Assembly: GCF_016786215.1 (NCBI RefSeq)
Contig: NZ_JADOBG010000011.1
Coordinates: forward strand, 84,919-148,918
Direction: 5' to 3'
Length of the DNA stretch: 64,000 nucleotides
DNA from: Legionella bononiensis
GTDB lineage: Bacteria; Pseudomonadota; Gammaproteobacteria; Legionellales; Legionellaceae
Shown piece by piece: positions 37,591-49,027 of the stretch. The notes under the pieces are model-generated. The model saw nothing but the letters and a program-made list of their open reading frames with translations, was not told the DNA's origin and ran no database searches. Both the position numbers and the translations under genes were made by a program. Within the stretch, counting starts at the first letter, position 1. Every line of letters starts with the position of its first letter.

Positions 37591-39012
37591 CTATCGCTCT
37601 TCTTTCTCTGGACGAGTCAAGCCATATTTACGCATTTTCTCTACTAATGTTGTCCGTCGCATATTAAGATAACTTGCTGCATGAGCTACTACCCAGTCAG
37701 ATTCTTCCAGAGCCTGACTAATTAAGGCGAGCTCCGTTTTAACTAAATGTTCCTTCAAATCAATACCATCTGTATTAGACGTTTGATCCTGACTGATGAT
37801 TTGCAATAAGGTTTCACGCTCAGTACCTGATGAATTCATTTCCATATAAGACAGTTTGTATTCACCTTGAAAGCGTTGGGGTAAATCATTTTTACATACA
37901 ATACCATTAGGATATAAAATTGATAATCGTTCCACTAAATTTGCCAACTCACGAACATTTCCCGGCCAGCTGTAATTACATAATGCATCCATAGCATCAG
38001 GCATTAATCGAACAGTTGGCCTGTGTTCGCCTTCAATACGCGAGATAAGTTCATTAAATAAAAGCACTACATCGGCACTTCTACTTCTCAGTGGTGGCAT
38101 TTCAATAGGAAATACATTGAGCCTATAGAATAAATCCTCTCTGAATTTACCTTCCTGAATTGCAACCTCCAAATTTCGATGGGTTGCTGCAATGATTCGA
38201 ACGTTCACATCAATGCTCTTGTTCGATCCCACTCGCTCAAAACATCGTTCCTGTAAAACTCTAAGCAGTTTCACCTGCATGGCTAAAGGCATATCGCCAA
38301 TTTCATCAAGAAACAGTGTTCCTCCGTTAGCTAATTCAAAACGACCTTGTCTTGATGTAATAGCCCCGGTAAAAGCTCCTTTTTCATGACCAAATAATTC
38401 ACTTTCTAATAATTCTCCAGGAATAGCGCCGCAGTTAATTGGAATAAACGGCTTATTGGATCGTGATGAAAGAGAATGAATATTACGAGCAACAACTTCC
38501 TTACCAGTACCTGACTCTCCTAAAATCAATACGCTTGCCTCAGTATTTGCAACCTGCTCAATCAATTTACGAACCTGGCTGATACTTTCACTAGTACCCA
38601 CTAAGCTACGGAATAAAGGAGTTCTTTGAGTACTCGCAGTAATGAATTTAACGGCTTCTTTAGCAATTTGACAACGATGCAAGGCTTCTAGCATTTGAGC
38701 ATAACTGAATGGAAAAGAGAGACATGCAACGACATTTCGATCTTCACATTGAACGGAACTTAACTGTTGATCAATAACGATTATCGGAACTTTGGAAAAA
38801 TGCTTTACCAACGCATCAAGTTCATCCACTGTTTTTTCGAACGTTAATTCTGCACCCAGAATAATTACTCCAGGGTTGGGATTAGTAATAATTTGCCAGT
38901 TATTATATTTGCTAACTTCTGTAGCTTGTCCTAAAAAATCAAATATAGTTCGTAATTTGTCACAACGATTTTCATTTTCATCAATGATGTATATTTTCTC
39001 ATTGTCACTCAT
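37591..39012 (-). CDS. fleQ: Sigma-54-dependent flagellar regulator FleQ
   Basis: This 473-aa enhancer-binding protein has an N-terminal FleQ receiver-like domain (1-115) lacking the phospho-acceptor Asp (the strand reads GVIILGAEL), so it is not expected to be phosphorylated. The AAA+ domain has GESGTGKEVVARNIH (Walker A), the sigma-54 contact loop GHEKGAFTGAI, GGTLFLDEIGDMP (Walker B) and SWPGNVRELANLVER. A C-terminal Fis-type helix-turn-helix is at about 430-465. FleQ activates flagellar and other genes with RpoN and binds c-di-GMP in relatives. It is transcribed alone. Confidence 0.94.
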   Translation of the reverse strand: MSDNEKIYIIDENENRCDKLRTIFDFLGQATEVSKYNNWQIITNPNPGVIILGAELTFEKTVDELDALVKHFSKVPIIVIDQQLSSVQCEDRNVVACLSFPFSYAQMLEALHRCQIAKEAVKFITASTQRTPLFRSLVGTSESISQVRKLIEQVANTEASVLILGESGTGKEVVARNIHSLSSRSNKPFIPINCGAIPGELLESELFGHEKGAFTGAITSRQGRFELANGGTLFLDEIGDMPLAMQVKLLRVLQERCFERVGSNKSIDVNVRIIAATHRNLEVAIQEGKFREDLFYRLNVFPIEMPPLRSRSADVVLLFNELISRIEGEHRPTVRLMPDAMDALCNYSWPGNVRELANLVERLSILYPNGIVCKNDLPQRFQGEYKLSYMEMNSSGTERETLLQIISQDQTSNTDGIDLKEHLVKTELALISQALEESDWVVAHAASYLNMRRTTLVEKMRKYGLTRPEKEER

Positions 39013-39158
39013 AAACCTATCCTTAAGTTCGAGTTAATTTAATTTAAGTATCGGATACGCACTTCACAACTGTCAAACTTCTGACATTAAATTTACTTAA
39101 CTGTCATAAAAGCTGTCAATTTAAAATTATTAGGGTCGAATAACAATTACTCTACAAC

Positions 39159-39193
39159 ACCGACATAAAGCGGTAAAACCGCAATAAGTCGGT
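39159..39193. promoter_or_regulatory. Nested dyad upstream of fleQ
   Basis: ACCGAC (39159-39164) pairs with GTCGGT (39188-39193), and inside them GCGGT (39170-39174) pairs with ACCGC (39178-39182). Symmetric 5-base internal loops separate the two stems. It lies 147 bases before fleQ and could be an operator or RNA element. Confidence 0.45.
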
Positions 39194-39229
39194 TATAAGT
39201 GTATGATCATGAAAATATGAATCGTCAAC

Positions 39230-39257
39230 AACCCCTAATGCAATTTAATGAGGGGTT
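39230..39257 (-). terminator. Hairpin at the end of the twin Cys-rich gene
   Basis: AACCCCT (39230-39236) pairs with AGGGGTT (39251-39257), overlapping the last base of the stop codon. The following bases on the minus strand have no T-run, so termination is only probable. Confidence 0.4.
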
Positions 39258-39850
39258 CATCGATAACAAAGTATTGATTTAAAAGCATTACATTGGTGAC
39301 CAAAACATAACTCCTGACTACCAATTGATTTAGTTGCGCTAATTTGAGCTTCCTTAACAAAACGTTTTGCCTGGAGAAACCCCATTCGACTGCAGAACGA
39401 ATTAGCGGCTCTTGCTCCACATCCCTTATTCTTGTCATAACACCAATCCACTCTATAATCATTGTATCGAGGATAAACAAATTGTTTCTCACGATAATGA
39501 TAGGGTTTAGGCGGATTATGTGATAAACCAATGGAACAACTAATGGTCATAAATCCGTTGCAACGCCAACCTTTGCATTGTGCTCTGCTGGCTAAATAAT
39601 TCGTTAACCCAACATTATAAGCAATCACATTTTGACTGGAATAATCATAGCCCAACATTTGACAATAACGATTAGCAACTTCCTTACCACACTCTTTTCC
39701 ATCAAAACTGCAATAATCCAGACGCTCTCCAAGGTAAGTTGGATGCCAGATCGTTCTGAATGCTTTATTTTTTAATCCACTCGCATTTGACTGCAGCGAA
39801 AAAAAACAAAGCACAAATATAAAGACCAGGAATCTTCTAAAATTGATCAT
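39257..39850 (-). CDS. Secreted protein with two Cys-rich repeats
   Basis: The product has 197 residues. A signal peptide (1-23, ending SNASG) is followed by two homologous repeats of about 65 residues. Each starts RLDYC or RVDWC, continues with CG.[EA]..N.[FY]C..[ML]G, then an AxC..[WH].CN.F sequence and ends ISC or ILC, giving six aligned Cys per repeat. The pattern predicts disulphide-bonded secreted modules. Similar single modules occur, as I recall, in plant secreted proteins, but I cannot name the family. The gene is alone, divergent from the composite repeat element. Confidence 0.78.
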   Translation of the reverse strand: MINFRRFLVFIFVLCFFSLQSNASGLKNKAFRTIWHPTYLGERLDYCSFDGKECGKEVANRYCQMLGYDYSSQNVIAYNVGLTNYLASRAQCKGWRCNGFMTISCSIGLSHNPPKPYHYREKQFVYPRYNDYRVDWCYDKNKGCGARAANSFCSRMGFLQAKRFVKEAQISATKSIGSQELCFGHQCNAFKSILCYR

Positions 39851-40084
39851 TATAACAATCCTTTAGCAACTATTGTCACATGTTAGCCCAGTATACCGGG
39901 CAGGCACAAGAGAGATTGCTACAGGACAGAATAAAAATACAGTGATTCCTGTTGATTTGTTTTAATAAATTCCAATTTGATAGGCTAATGTGAAATTTTC
40001 AATTAATTTGGGTGTGTTGATAATTCATCAGATTATTCCCAACGTCCCGTGACTTGTTCCTGAGAGATCCTCATTTTTTTATAT

Positions 40085-40295
40085 ATCACCCTCAGCATCC
40101 CATCCTCATCACCCTTAGCATCCCATTCTCGTCACTCTCAGCATCCCTTCCTCGTCACTCTCAGCATCCCTTCCTCGTCACTCTCAGCATCCCTTCCTCG
40201 TCACCCTTAGCATCCCATCCTCATCACCCTCAGCATCCCTTCTTCGTCACCCTTAGCATCCCATCTTCGTCACCCTCAGCATCCCATTCTCGTCA
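40085..40295. repeat. 23-bp tandem array, left arm (nine units)
   Basis: Nine complete units of the form RTCACYCTYAGCATCCCWTYYTC run head to tail without spacers from 40085 to 40291, with a partial tenth leading into a hairpin. Units differ at about four fixed variable positions. Confidence 0.93.
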
Positions 40296-40509
40296 CCCTC
40301 CGCGAAGGCGGAGGGCCCAGGTAAGTTCGATACCAAAAAATCCTAAAAAATTCATATCTCTACATTGCGATTAATAAAATAATGGAACGTTATATTCAAG
40401 TATTACATTAAATCTCATTAAAAGGCTTTGGACACACACGAATAATGCAGTTATATGAATCACATACAAAATGATAAAGGATGGACCCTCCGCCTCCGCG
40501 GAGGGTGAC

Positions 40510-40763
40510 GAGAATGGGATGCTGAGGGTGACGAAGATGGGATGCTAAGGGTGACGAGGAAGGGATGCTGAGAGTGACGAGAATGGGATGCTAAGGGTGA
40601 TGAGGGATGGGATGCTGAGAGTGACGAGGAAGGGATGCGGAGGGTGATGAGGAAGGGATGCTGAGAGTGATGAGGAAGGGATGCTGAGAGTGACGAGGAT
40701 GGGATGCTGAGAGTGACGAGGATGGAATGCTGAGAGTGACGAGGATGGGATGCTGAGAGTGAT
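40510..40763. repeat. 23-bp tandem array, right arm (eleven units)
   Basis: Eleven units are the reverse complement of the left array. All are 23 bases except one with an extra G (40602-40625). The variable positions are the same as in the left array. Confidence 0.93.
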
Positions 40764-40896
40764 ATATTAAAAAATAAGGATCGTTCAGGCATAAACGTGG
40801 TACTTGGGTATTTATAAGGTGCTTCAATTTTGTGAGGATTTCTCAGGAACAAGTCGCGGTACGTCGAAATTGGAAGTGTCAACACCCCCTAAATGA

Positions 40897-43158
<2,262 letters not shown>

Positions 43159-43260
43159 AAAGTTAGCTCACTAATTGAAATAAATACAATTTTTTTACCC
43201 TAGTTGTAAAAAAAAATATAAATGAGGATTATACAGTCATACCAAAGGAGGTTTTATATT

Positions 43261-43289
43261 AAAAAAACGAGCCTGCACGAAAGGCAGGC
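43261..43289 (-). terminator. Intrinsic terminator of the mla operon
   Basis: On the minus strand GCCTGC, a 7-base loop and GCAGGC are followed by TCG and seven T. It lies about 48 bases after the mlaB stop and before bolA. Confidence 0.85.
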
Positions 43290-43336
43290 CAGGGTCTTAG
43301 GGATGATGAGTATTGACCTAATTCAGGTTATTCTAT

Positions 43337-43618
43337 TCATGCGGTTTCTAAAATACTCTTTACTCCACAAAATTCGGCTAAAGACTGAGTTTCTGGAGAT
43401 ATCCCTATCACTTCAAATATCTTGTTACTGTGCTTACACAGTTTTCTTGCCTCAATCAGCAATGCCAAGCCTGCGCTATCACAATGCGTCACATCACTTA
43501 AATCAAGACAAAATGTATTACTGGTATCATCCATCAACGCTTTAAACAGCTTAGCGCGTACAGATACCACTGATTTAAAAGTAAGTTCAGAACCGGGTTT
43601 AAAATTAATTTTGTCCAC
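43337..43618 (-). CDS. mlaB: MlaB STAS-domain protein
   Basis: This 93-aa single STAS domain (CLDLSDVTHCDSAGLALLIEARKL) includes the conserved DSAG loop. MlaB binds MlaF on the cytoplasmic side of the MlaFEDB lipid transporter. It follows mlaC by 2 bases and is the last gene of the operon. Confidence 0.92.
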   Translation of the reverse strand: MDKINFKPGSELTFKSVVSVRAKLFKALMDDTSNTFCLDLSDVTHCDSAGLALLIEARKLCKHSNKIFEVIGISPETQSLAEFCGVKSILETA

Positions 43619-43620
43619 GA

Positions 43621-44229
43621 TTATGAAGCCTTTTTAACTTGTTTCTTCTGCATTTCCGCAATCACTTCATTTATACTCGAATGTTGCAACGCCTGAGCGA
43701 ATTGAGATCTGAAGCTCTGTAACAAACTCACTCCTTCAACACTTATGTCATATATTTTCCAATATCCATTTTTTGAAACCAAACTATAGCTCAAGGGAAT
43801 GTTTTGCCCTTTGGAACGAACAATCACACTATTTACCCGGATAAATCGACTATCCAGTGAACCACGTAAGGGTAAAAACTGAATGGTTTCATCGGAATAT
43901 TGAGCAAGTGGACTGGAATAGGTACGTATGACCAGTCGGGTAAAAGCTTTAGAAAATTCAAGTCGCTCAGATGGTGATGCTTTGTTCCAAGCTTGACGAC
44001 CTAAGACTGATCGGGACATACCGGCTACATCAACATTAGGTAATAAATAGGTTTCTACTGCTTTGTAAATAATGGAAGGATTGCTCTTTAAACTGGATTT
44101 ATTTTCCTTGAGAGTAGCAATAATATCATTAGCAGCGCGTTCCAGCATAGGTACAGGAGATGTCTGTGCCGCCATCATTTGAGATAAGGACATACAAGCA
44201 ACTAATAAAATTGTTTTCAATACTCTCAT
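43621..44229 (-). CDS. mlaC: Periplasmic phospholipid-binding protein MlaC
   Basis: This 202-aa protein has a signal peptide (1-20, ending MMAAQ). The MlaC fold is recognisable by VDVAGMSRSVLGRQAWNKASPSERLEFSKAFTRLVIRTY and the end region GYWKIYDISVEGVSLLQSFRSQF. It shuttles phospholipids between the outer membrane and the inner-membrane MlaFEDB complex. Confidence 0.94.
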   Translation of the reverse strand: MRVLKTILLVACMSLSQMMAAQTSPVPMLERAANDIIATLKENKSSLKSNPSIIYKAVETYLLPNVDVAGMSRSVLGRQAWNKASPSERLEFSKAFTRLVIRTYSSPLAQYSDETIQFLPLRGSLDSRFIRVNSVIVRSKGQNIPLSYSLVSKNGYWKIYDISVEGVSLLQSFRSQFAQALQHSSINEVIAEMQKKQVKKAS

Positions 44230-44236
44230 GGTTCAC

Positions 44237-44713
44237 CTATTTCTTAATATTAAATAATAATTGGCCTATAAGATTCTCAAGAATGATCGCTTCCTGAGTT
44301 TTAGCAATCACATCCCCTTCCCGTAAATAAGGATGATTATTACTTTCCTCATCTTCAAAACCTGGAACAATACTAATATAATTGGAACCAAGCAAGCCTT
44401 CGGTCAAAATTCGTGCAGATGAATCTTCGTAGGGTATCTTTTTATCACTTCTTAAAGTCATTGTAACCCGGGCATTGAGTTCACCTGGCTGTAACTCAAT
44501 TCGACTCACTTCACCAATTCGAACACCAGCAACAGTAACAGGAGCTCTTACCTTTAATCCACCAATATCAGTAAAATCCGCCGTGACCTGATAGCCTTTA
44601 CGAGAGATGAAATCATTAAAACTACTGACTTTCATTGCCATTACCAATAATGCCAATAGGCCAAGCAACATAAATATTCCTACACTTATGTCTACATAGC
44701 GTTGCTTTTTCAT
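44237..44713 (-). CDS. mlaD: MCE-domain lipid transport protein MlaD
   Basis: This 158-aa protein has one N-terminal membrane anchor (residues 9-26) and an MCE domain (FTDIGGLKVRAPVTVAGVRIGEVSRIEL, then ARILTEGLLGSNYISIVPG). It forms the periplasmic hexameric ring above MlaE. It abuts mlaE directly. Confidence 0.95.
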   Translation of the reverse strand: MKKQRYVDISVGIFMLLGLLALLVMAMKVSSFNDFISRKGYQVTADFTDIGGLKVRAPVTVAGVRIGEVSRIELQPGELNARVTMTLRSDKKIPYEDSSARILTEGLLGSNYISIVPGFEDEESNNHPYLREGDVIAKTQEAIILENLIGQLLFNIKK

Positions 44714-45496
44714 TTACCAATCTCCAATCATCATTGCAGTCAACAAAAAATCGAGCCCTAAAACAGCAAGCGATGAATATACTACTGTCTTAGTCGTCGC
44801 CTGACTAATGCCCTCCGCTGTTGGCACACACTCAAACCCCTGGAATACCGCAATCCAGGTCACAACAAAAGCAAAAACAAAACTTTTAATTATGCCACTA
44901 AATATATCGATACGAAAATTAACAGCAGCCTGCATATTAGACCAGAAACTGCCGTCATCCACACCTAACCAATGTACCCCAATAAAATACCCACCATAAA
45001 TAGCTACAGCAGAAAAAATCAATGCAAGTACAGGTAAGGCAATAAATCCAGCCATAAAACGCGGATAAATCACTCTGCCTAATGGATCAACGCCCATCAT
45101 ATCCATACTGGATAATTGCTCTGTTGCTTTCATCAAGCCAATTTCAGCAGTCAGTGCTGACCCCGCCCTTCCGGCAAACAACAAGGCACTGATAACCGGT
45201 CCTAGTTCTCGTGCAATACTCAAGGCCAGTAATTGTCCCAGCTGACTTGCTGCGCCAAATTTTTGCAATGTATTATAACCTTGCAATCCAACAACCATGC
45301 CAATAAATAAAGCCGATACAATGATAATCAAACAGGACAATACACCAACGAAGTACAGTTGATGGCGCAACAAAGGCCATAACTTAGGTATATTAGGTCT
45401 TCTGAACAACATGGTAAATAAGAATAATCCTGAATTACCAATATTTTGTAAAACCTGTATACCACGATTACCAAGACGCGCGATTGTATCAAGCAT
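44714..45496 (-). CDS. mlaE: Lipid ABC transporter permease MlaE
   Basis: This 260-aa permease has the MlaE family motif VITALLFAGR-like sequence ([38 protein letters not shown]) and five to six helices. It forms the membrane core of MlaFEDB. It overlaps mlaF by 8 bases. Confidence 0.95.
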   Translation of the reverse strand: MLDTIARLGNRGIQVLQNIGNSGLFLFTMLFRRPNIPKLWPLLRHQLYFVGVLSCLIIIVSALFIGMVVGLQGYNTLQKFGAASQLGQLLALSIARELGPVISALLFAGRAGSALTAEIGLMKATEQLSSMDMMGVDPLGRVIYPRFMAGFIALPVLALIFSAVAIYGGYFIGVHWLGVDDGSFWSNMQAAVNFRIDIFSGIIKSFVFAFVVTWIAVFQGFECVPTAEGISQATTKTVVYSSLAVLGLDFLLTAMMIGDW

Positions 45497-46286
45497 CTAA
45501 TAACTCCTCTGTATAAGGTCTGGCCGGGTAATGAAAAGGCACTACGCCATCTGCTTCACCGTGCATAAACTGTTTTACCTGTGGTTCACTGGATTGAATT
45601 AACTCATCAGGAGTTCCCTGACCAATAATTTTTCCACCTGAAATCAAATAAATATAATCCGCGATCGAACAGGTTTCTTCAACATCATGAGACACTATAA
45701 TGGTTGTGGTATGTAACAACTGATTCAGCCGTTTTATTAAACGCACCAAAACCCCCATTGAAATGGGATCCTGTCCCGTAAACGGTTCATCATACATCAT
45801 TAGCTCAGGGTCAAGCGCTATCGTTCGCGCCAATGCTACTCGCCTTGCCATACCACCAGATAACTGGGCTGGCATCAAATTCGCTGCGCCACGCAAACCT
45901 ACTGCTTCAAGCTTCATTAAGACTATATCACGTAACATGGAATAATTTAATTGAGTATGTTCCCGCAATGGGAATGCAACATTGTCAAATACAGAAAGAT
46001 GGGTAAACAGCGCGCTGCTTTGAAAAAGCAGACCCATAGTACGCCTCGCCTCATATAAAGCTTTGCGGGAAAGCTGATGTATGTTTTGTCCGTGTACATA
46101 CACCTCACCATTATCAGGTGTCAATTGGGCACCAATCAACCTTAATAAGGTGGTTTTCCCTGAACCGCTAGGCCCCATAATAGCAGTGATTTTCCCCTGT
46201 TTCACTACCATATCAATGCCATCAAAAATGTAGCGGTTATCCCGTGTAAAGATCAGATTTTTAATTTCAACCCAATTTTCAGGCAT
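45489..46286 (-). CDS. mlaF: Lipid ABC transporter ATP-binding protein MlaF
   Basis: This 265-aa ABC ATPase has Walker [16 protein letters not shown], the signature [19 protein letters not shown] and Walker [14 protein letters not shown], then SHDVEET. It powers phospholipid movement maintaining outer-membrane asymmetry. It leads the mlaFEDCB operon, divergent from kdsD across a 175-base A-rich spacer that must hold both promoters. Confidence 0.95.
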   Translation of the reverse strand: MPENWVEIKNLIFTRDNRYIFDGIDMVVKQGKITAIMGPSGSGKTTLLRLIGAQLTPDNGEVYVHGQNIHQLSRKALYEARRTMGLLFQSSALFTHLSVFDNVAFPLREHTQLNYSMLRDIVLMKLEAVGLRGAANLMPAQLSGGMARRVALARTIALDPELMMYDEPFTGQDPISMGVLVRLIKRLNQLLHTTTIIVSHDVEETCSIADYIYLISGGKIIGQGTPDELIQSSEPQVKQFMHGEADGVVPFHYPARPYTEELLDA

Positions 46287-46461
46287 GCTCTCATTTCCAA
46301 TTTTAGTCTGAATTTAGAAGTATATACTGGTTAAAAAAAAAATGTGGTTTTTAATTGCGTTTGAATAAAAAAAAAGTTCATTTATAAAAAAAAATAGGGA
46401 TACATCATTCAAAAGCATTGTGTTAGAATGAAAAATACACAAAAAAAAATACAAATTGCCT

Positions 46462-47424
46462 ATGAATTTTTGCACACTTGGACTAGCAGTTATTGAAACT
46501 GAAGCACAAGCTGTCTTCGAATTAACTCAGAGAATTGATGCTCGATTTGAAAAAGCCTGTGAGTTATTACTTGCCTGTAAAGGGCGCATCGTAGTAACCG
46601 GGATGGGCAAATCCGGGCATATAGCCAATAAATTGGCCGCTACGTTCTCCAGTACCGGCAGCCCCGCTTTTTTTATGCATCCCGGCGAAGCAAGTCATGG
46701 TGATCTGGGCATGATCACTCGTCAAGATACCGTTGTAGCAATTTCTCATTCCGGTAATACCGTAGAAATTGTAACCATCTTGCCTTTATTAAAACGTCTT
46801 GAAGTACCGTTGATAACTCTGACCGGGAATGTTGATTCTACCCTGGCTAAATCAGCCGATGTCAATCTGGATGTCAGCATCAAACAAGAAGCATGTCCAT
46901 TGGGTCTTGCTCCGACAACAAGCACCACCGTTTCACTGGTTATGGGAGATGCATTAGCTATAGCCCTTCTTCAGGCACGTGGTTTTAGTGCCGAAGACTT
47001 TGCCTTGTCGCATCCAGGTGGTGCATTGGGTAAAAAACTGTTACTCCGAATTGATGATTTATGCCATAAAGGTGATCAGCTCCCCCTGACCAATGAGAAG
47101 GCAACGATTAGTGAAGCCCTGATTGAAGTAACGGACAAAAAGCTTGGCATGACCTGCGTTGTAGACAATCAAGGATATCTGGTCGGTGTTTATACTGATG
47201 GTGATGTTCGAAGAACCTTAACCCGTCAATACGATATTAATACGACTCAGCTTAAGGAAGTAATGACCCGCAACTGCAGAACCATCCATATGGGAATGCT
47301 GGCAGCTGAAGCTTTGGCGATTATGCAAAAATACAGTATCACTTCATTAGTCGTGGTGGATGATATGAACCGACCTTATGCTGTGCTCCATTTACATGAT
47401 TTATTAAGAGCCGGTGTTTTTTAA
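46462..47424 (+). CDS. kdsD: Arabinose-5-phosphate isomerase KdsD
   Basis: The product has 320 residues. A SIS sugar-isomerase domain comes first (VVTGMGKSGHIANKLAATFSSTGSPAFFMHPGEASHGDLGMI), then two CBS domains (about 205-320). It converts ribulose-5-phosphate to arabinose-5-phosphate for KDO of lipopolysaccharide. The ATG at 46462 was chosen over a TTG two codons upstream. Confidence 0.95.
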   Translation: MNFCTLGLAVIETEAQAVFELTQRIDARFEKACELLLACKGRIVVTGMGKSGHIANKLAATFSSTGSPAFFMHPGEASHGDLGMITRQDTVVAISHSGNTVEIVTILPLLKRLEVPLITLTGNVDSTLAKSADVNLDVSIKQEACPLGLAPTTSTTVSLVMGDALAIALLQARGFSAEDFALSHPGGALGKKLLLRIDDLCHKGDQLPLTNEKATISEALIEVTDKKLGMTCVVDNQGYLVGVYTDGDVRRTLTRQYDINTTQLKEVMTRNCRTIHMGMLAAEALAIMQKYSITSLVVVDDMNRPYAVLHLHDLLRAGVF

Positions 47425-47437
47425 TTTAGAGAATAAA

Positions 47438-47965
47438 ATGAACGAATTATTTGAAAAAGCAAAAAAAATTCAATGCCTTATTTGTGATGTCGATGGAGTA
47501 CTTACCGATGGGCTGCTTCACATAGACAATCATGGCAATGAATTAAAATCTTTTCATGTCCAAGATGGGATGGGTTTGAAACTTCTTATGGCAATTGGCA
47601 TAGAAGTTGCTGTAATTACTACCGCTCGAAATGCAGTTGTAGACCACAGAATGAAGCAATTAGGAATCACCCATTATTTCAAGGGGCAAGTTGACAAACG
47701 CGACGCATATCAACAGCTTAAAAAAACACTGGGGCTGCACGATGAGCAATTCGCCTATATTGGCGATGATTTACCGGACTTGCCATTAATTCAGCAAGTA
47801 GGATTGGGGGTAGCAGTTGGAAACGCCGTACCTCAAGTTAAAGAGTTTGCAGATTGGCAAACGCAACAAACAGGTGGACGTGGAGCAGTCAGGGAACTAT
47901 GCGACTTAATTCTGAGCGCACAAAATAAAATGGACTTAGCACTTGAAGGTTATCTAAAACAATGA
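47438..47965 (+). CDS. kdsC: KDO-8-phosphate phosphatase KdsC
   Basis: This 175-aa HAD phosphatase has the nucleophile motif CDVDGVLTDGLL, VITTARNAVVDHRMKQLG, the Lys in KRDAYQQL and the final motif YIGDDLPDLPLI. It removes phosphate from KDO-8-phosphate. I used the internal ATG at 47438, which starts after the kdsD stop and matches the family N-terminus. It overlaps lptC by 4 bases. Confidence 0.95.
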   Translation: MNELFEKAKKIQCLICDVDGVLTDGLLHIDNHGNELKSFHVQDGMGLKLLMAIGIEVAVITTARNAVVDHRMKQLGITHYFKGQVDKRDAYQQLKKTLGLHDEQFAYIGDDLPDLPLIQQVGLGVAVGNAVPQVKEFADWQTQQTGGRGAVRELCDLILSAQNKMDLALEGYLKQ

Positions 47966-48534
47966 ATGCCATCAAACAAGCAATATGGTTGTTTTTAGCA
48001 CTAGCACTTTTGACCTGCTCAAGTTGGTATCTTTCCAACTCCAAGAAACATATCAGCTTGGATAATGATGTTTTATCGACGACTATTGATACCACAATCA
48101 CTCACCTGACCGTCAGGCAATTTAATAATGAAGGGGTACTGATTAATTTATTAACTACTCCTTTAATGGAACATATTCCAAAAGATGACATCCACCTGCT
48201 TAAGACACCACATATTATTATCAATCAGGAAGATCAACCTGCATGGGAAATTAATTCACTGCGAGCTAAATCATATGATGGAGGCAAACGCATTAAGTTT
48301 ATAGAACAGGTTATTGTTCATCAAAATCCTGGTGATAAAACTCAGGAAAGCACCTTGAAAACAGAAGAAGTAACCTATTACCCTAAAGAAAAAAAAGCGA
48401 CTACAGATTTGTTCGTAACCTTTGAACAACCAGGAAATATCATTCAGTCAACTGGAATGAATGCTTACCTTGATGAAAAACGCGTCGAACTGCTCCACCA
48501 AGCCAGAGGAAGCTATGAGCCAGCCAAAGGTTAA
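47962..48534 (+). CDS. lptC: LPS export protein LptC
   Basis: This 190-aa bitopic inner-membrane protein has a helix at residues 7-24, then an LptC beta-jellyroll (VRQFNNEGVLINLLTTPLMEHIP, IHLLKTPHIIINQEDQPAWEINSLRAKSYDGGKRIKFIEQVIVHQ). It links LptBFG to the periplasmic LptA bridge. It overlaps kdsC and lptA, showing tight coupling. Confidence 0.92.
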   Translation: MNAIKQAIWLFLALALLTCSSWYLSNSKKHISLDNDVLSTTIDTTITHLTVRQFNNEGVLINLLTTPLMEHIPKDDIHLLKTPHIIINQEDQPAWEINSLRAKSYDGGKRIKFIEQVIVHQNPGDKTQESTLKTEEVTYYPKEKKATTDLFVTFEQPGNIIQSTGMNAYLDEKRVELLHQARGSYEPAKG

Positions 48535-49027
48535 CTTCAGTTTATTTTTAATTCTGATGCTGAACTTGATGGTTGGATATGCCCTGCCCACGGACAAAGA
48601 ACAGATTATGCATGTAGTATCTGATTCCGCGGATTTAAGTCAAAAAAACCATAAAGGAATCTATACTGGTAATGTTGAATTCATCCAAGGCACAACCAAA
48701 CTGAATGCTGCAAAGGCGATAACTCAAGGTGATGCCAAAAATCAGTTAACCCTGGCCATAGCCAATGGAGAAAATGGAAAACAAGCTCATTACTGGACCG
48801 AAACCGGGCCAGACAAACCGCCCTTCCATGCCTACGCCGATACTATAAAATATTATCCATTAAAACATCTGATAGAGTTAATTGGTAACGCACGTATAGA
48901 ACAAGGAACCAATTCATTAGCTGCGGCTAAAATTAGCTATGATACTTTGGAGCAGCATGTTGTATCTGAAAGCGACGGGAAAACCAGAACAACAATCATA
49001 ATCTACCCAGAAAAGAAACCGACATGA
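48515..49027 (+). CDS. lptA: Periplasmic LPS transport protein LptA
   Basis: This 170-aa protein has a signal peptide (1-24, ending GYALP) and the OstA-like beta-jellyroll ([68 protein letters not shown]). The start is the ATG at 48515 with AGAGGA upstream, overlapping lptC by 20 bases; an upstream in-frame start is unlikely. It forms the periplasmic bridge for LPS. Confidence 0.94.
   Translation: MSQPKVNFSLFLILMLNLMVGYALPTDKEQIMHVVSDSADLSQKNHKGIYTGNVEFIQGTTKLNAAKAITQGDAKNQLTLAIANGENGKQAHYWTETGPDKPPFHAYADTIKYYPLKHLIELIGNARIEQGTNSLAAAKISYDTLEQHVVSESDGKTRTTIIIYPEKKPT

Larger units (their letters stand above)
40010..40890. mobile_element. Composite inverted element with two opposed 23-bp arrays
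   Basis: The ends are imperfect inverted repeats of about 60 bp: left 40010-40073 contains ACGTCCCGTGACTTGTTC, right 40833-40890 contains the complement with CCGCGACTTGTTC. Inside lie a 23-bp array in one orientation (40085-40295), an array of its complement (40510-40763) and a 170-base centre. Each array meets the centre in a perfect 8-bp GC hairpin (40296-40315, 40486-40505). A short relative is at 53045-53203. No transposase is encoded, so it is MITE-like. Confidence 0.7.

Noticed and set aside
40054..40374. Open frame across the left 23-bp array
   Set aside because: It translates the repeat itself, with a His/Pro/Ser-rich periodic product, and has no ribosome-binding site.
40085..40763. 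CRISPR array
   Set aside because: Units are contiguous, without unique spacers, and no cas genes are nearby.
40460..40885. Open frames across the right 23-bp array
   Set aside because: Repeat-derived periodic peptides in two frames; no independent coding evidence.
43222..43545. Plus-strand ORF over the mlaB region
   Set aside because: It is antisense to a clear STAS-domain gene and crosses the mla terminator.
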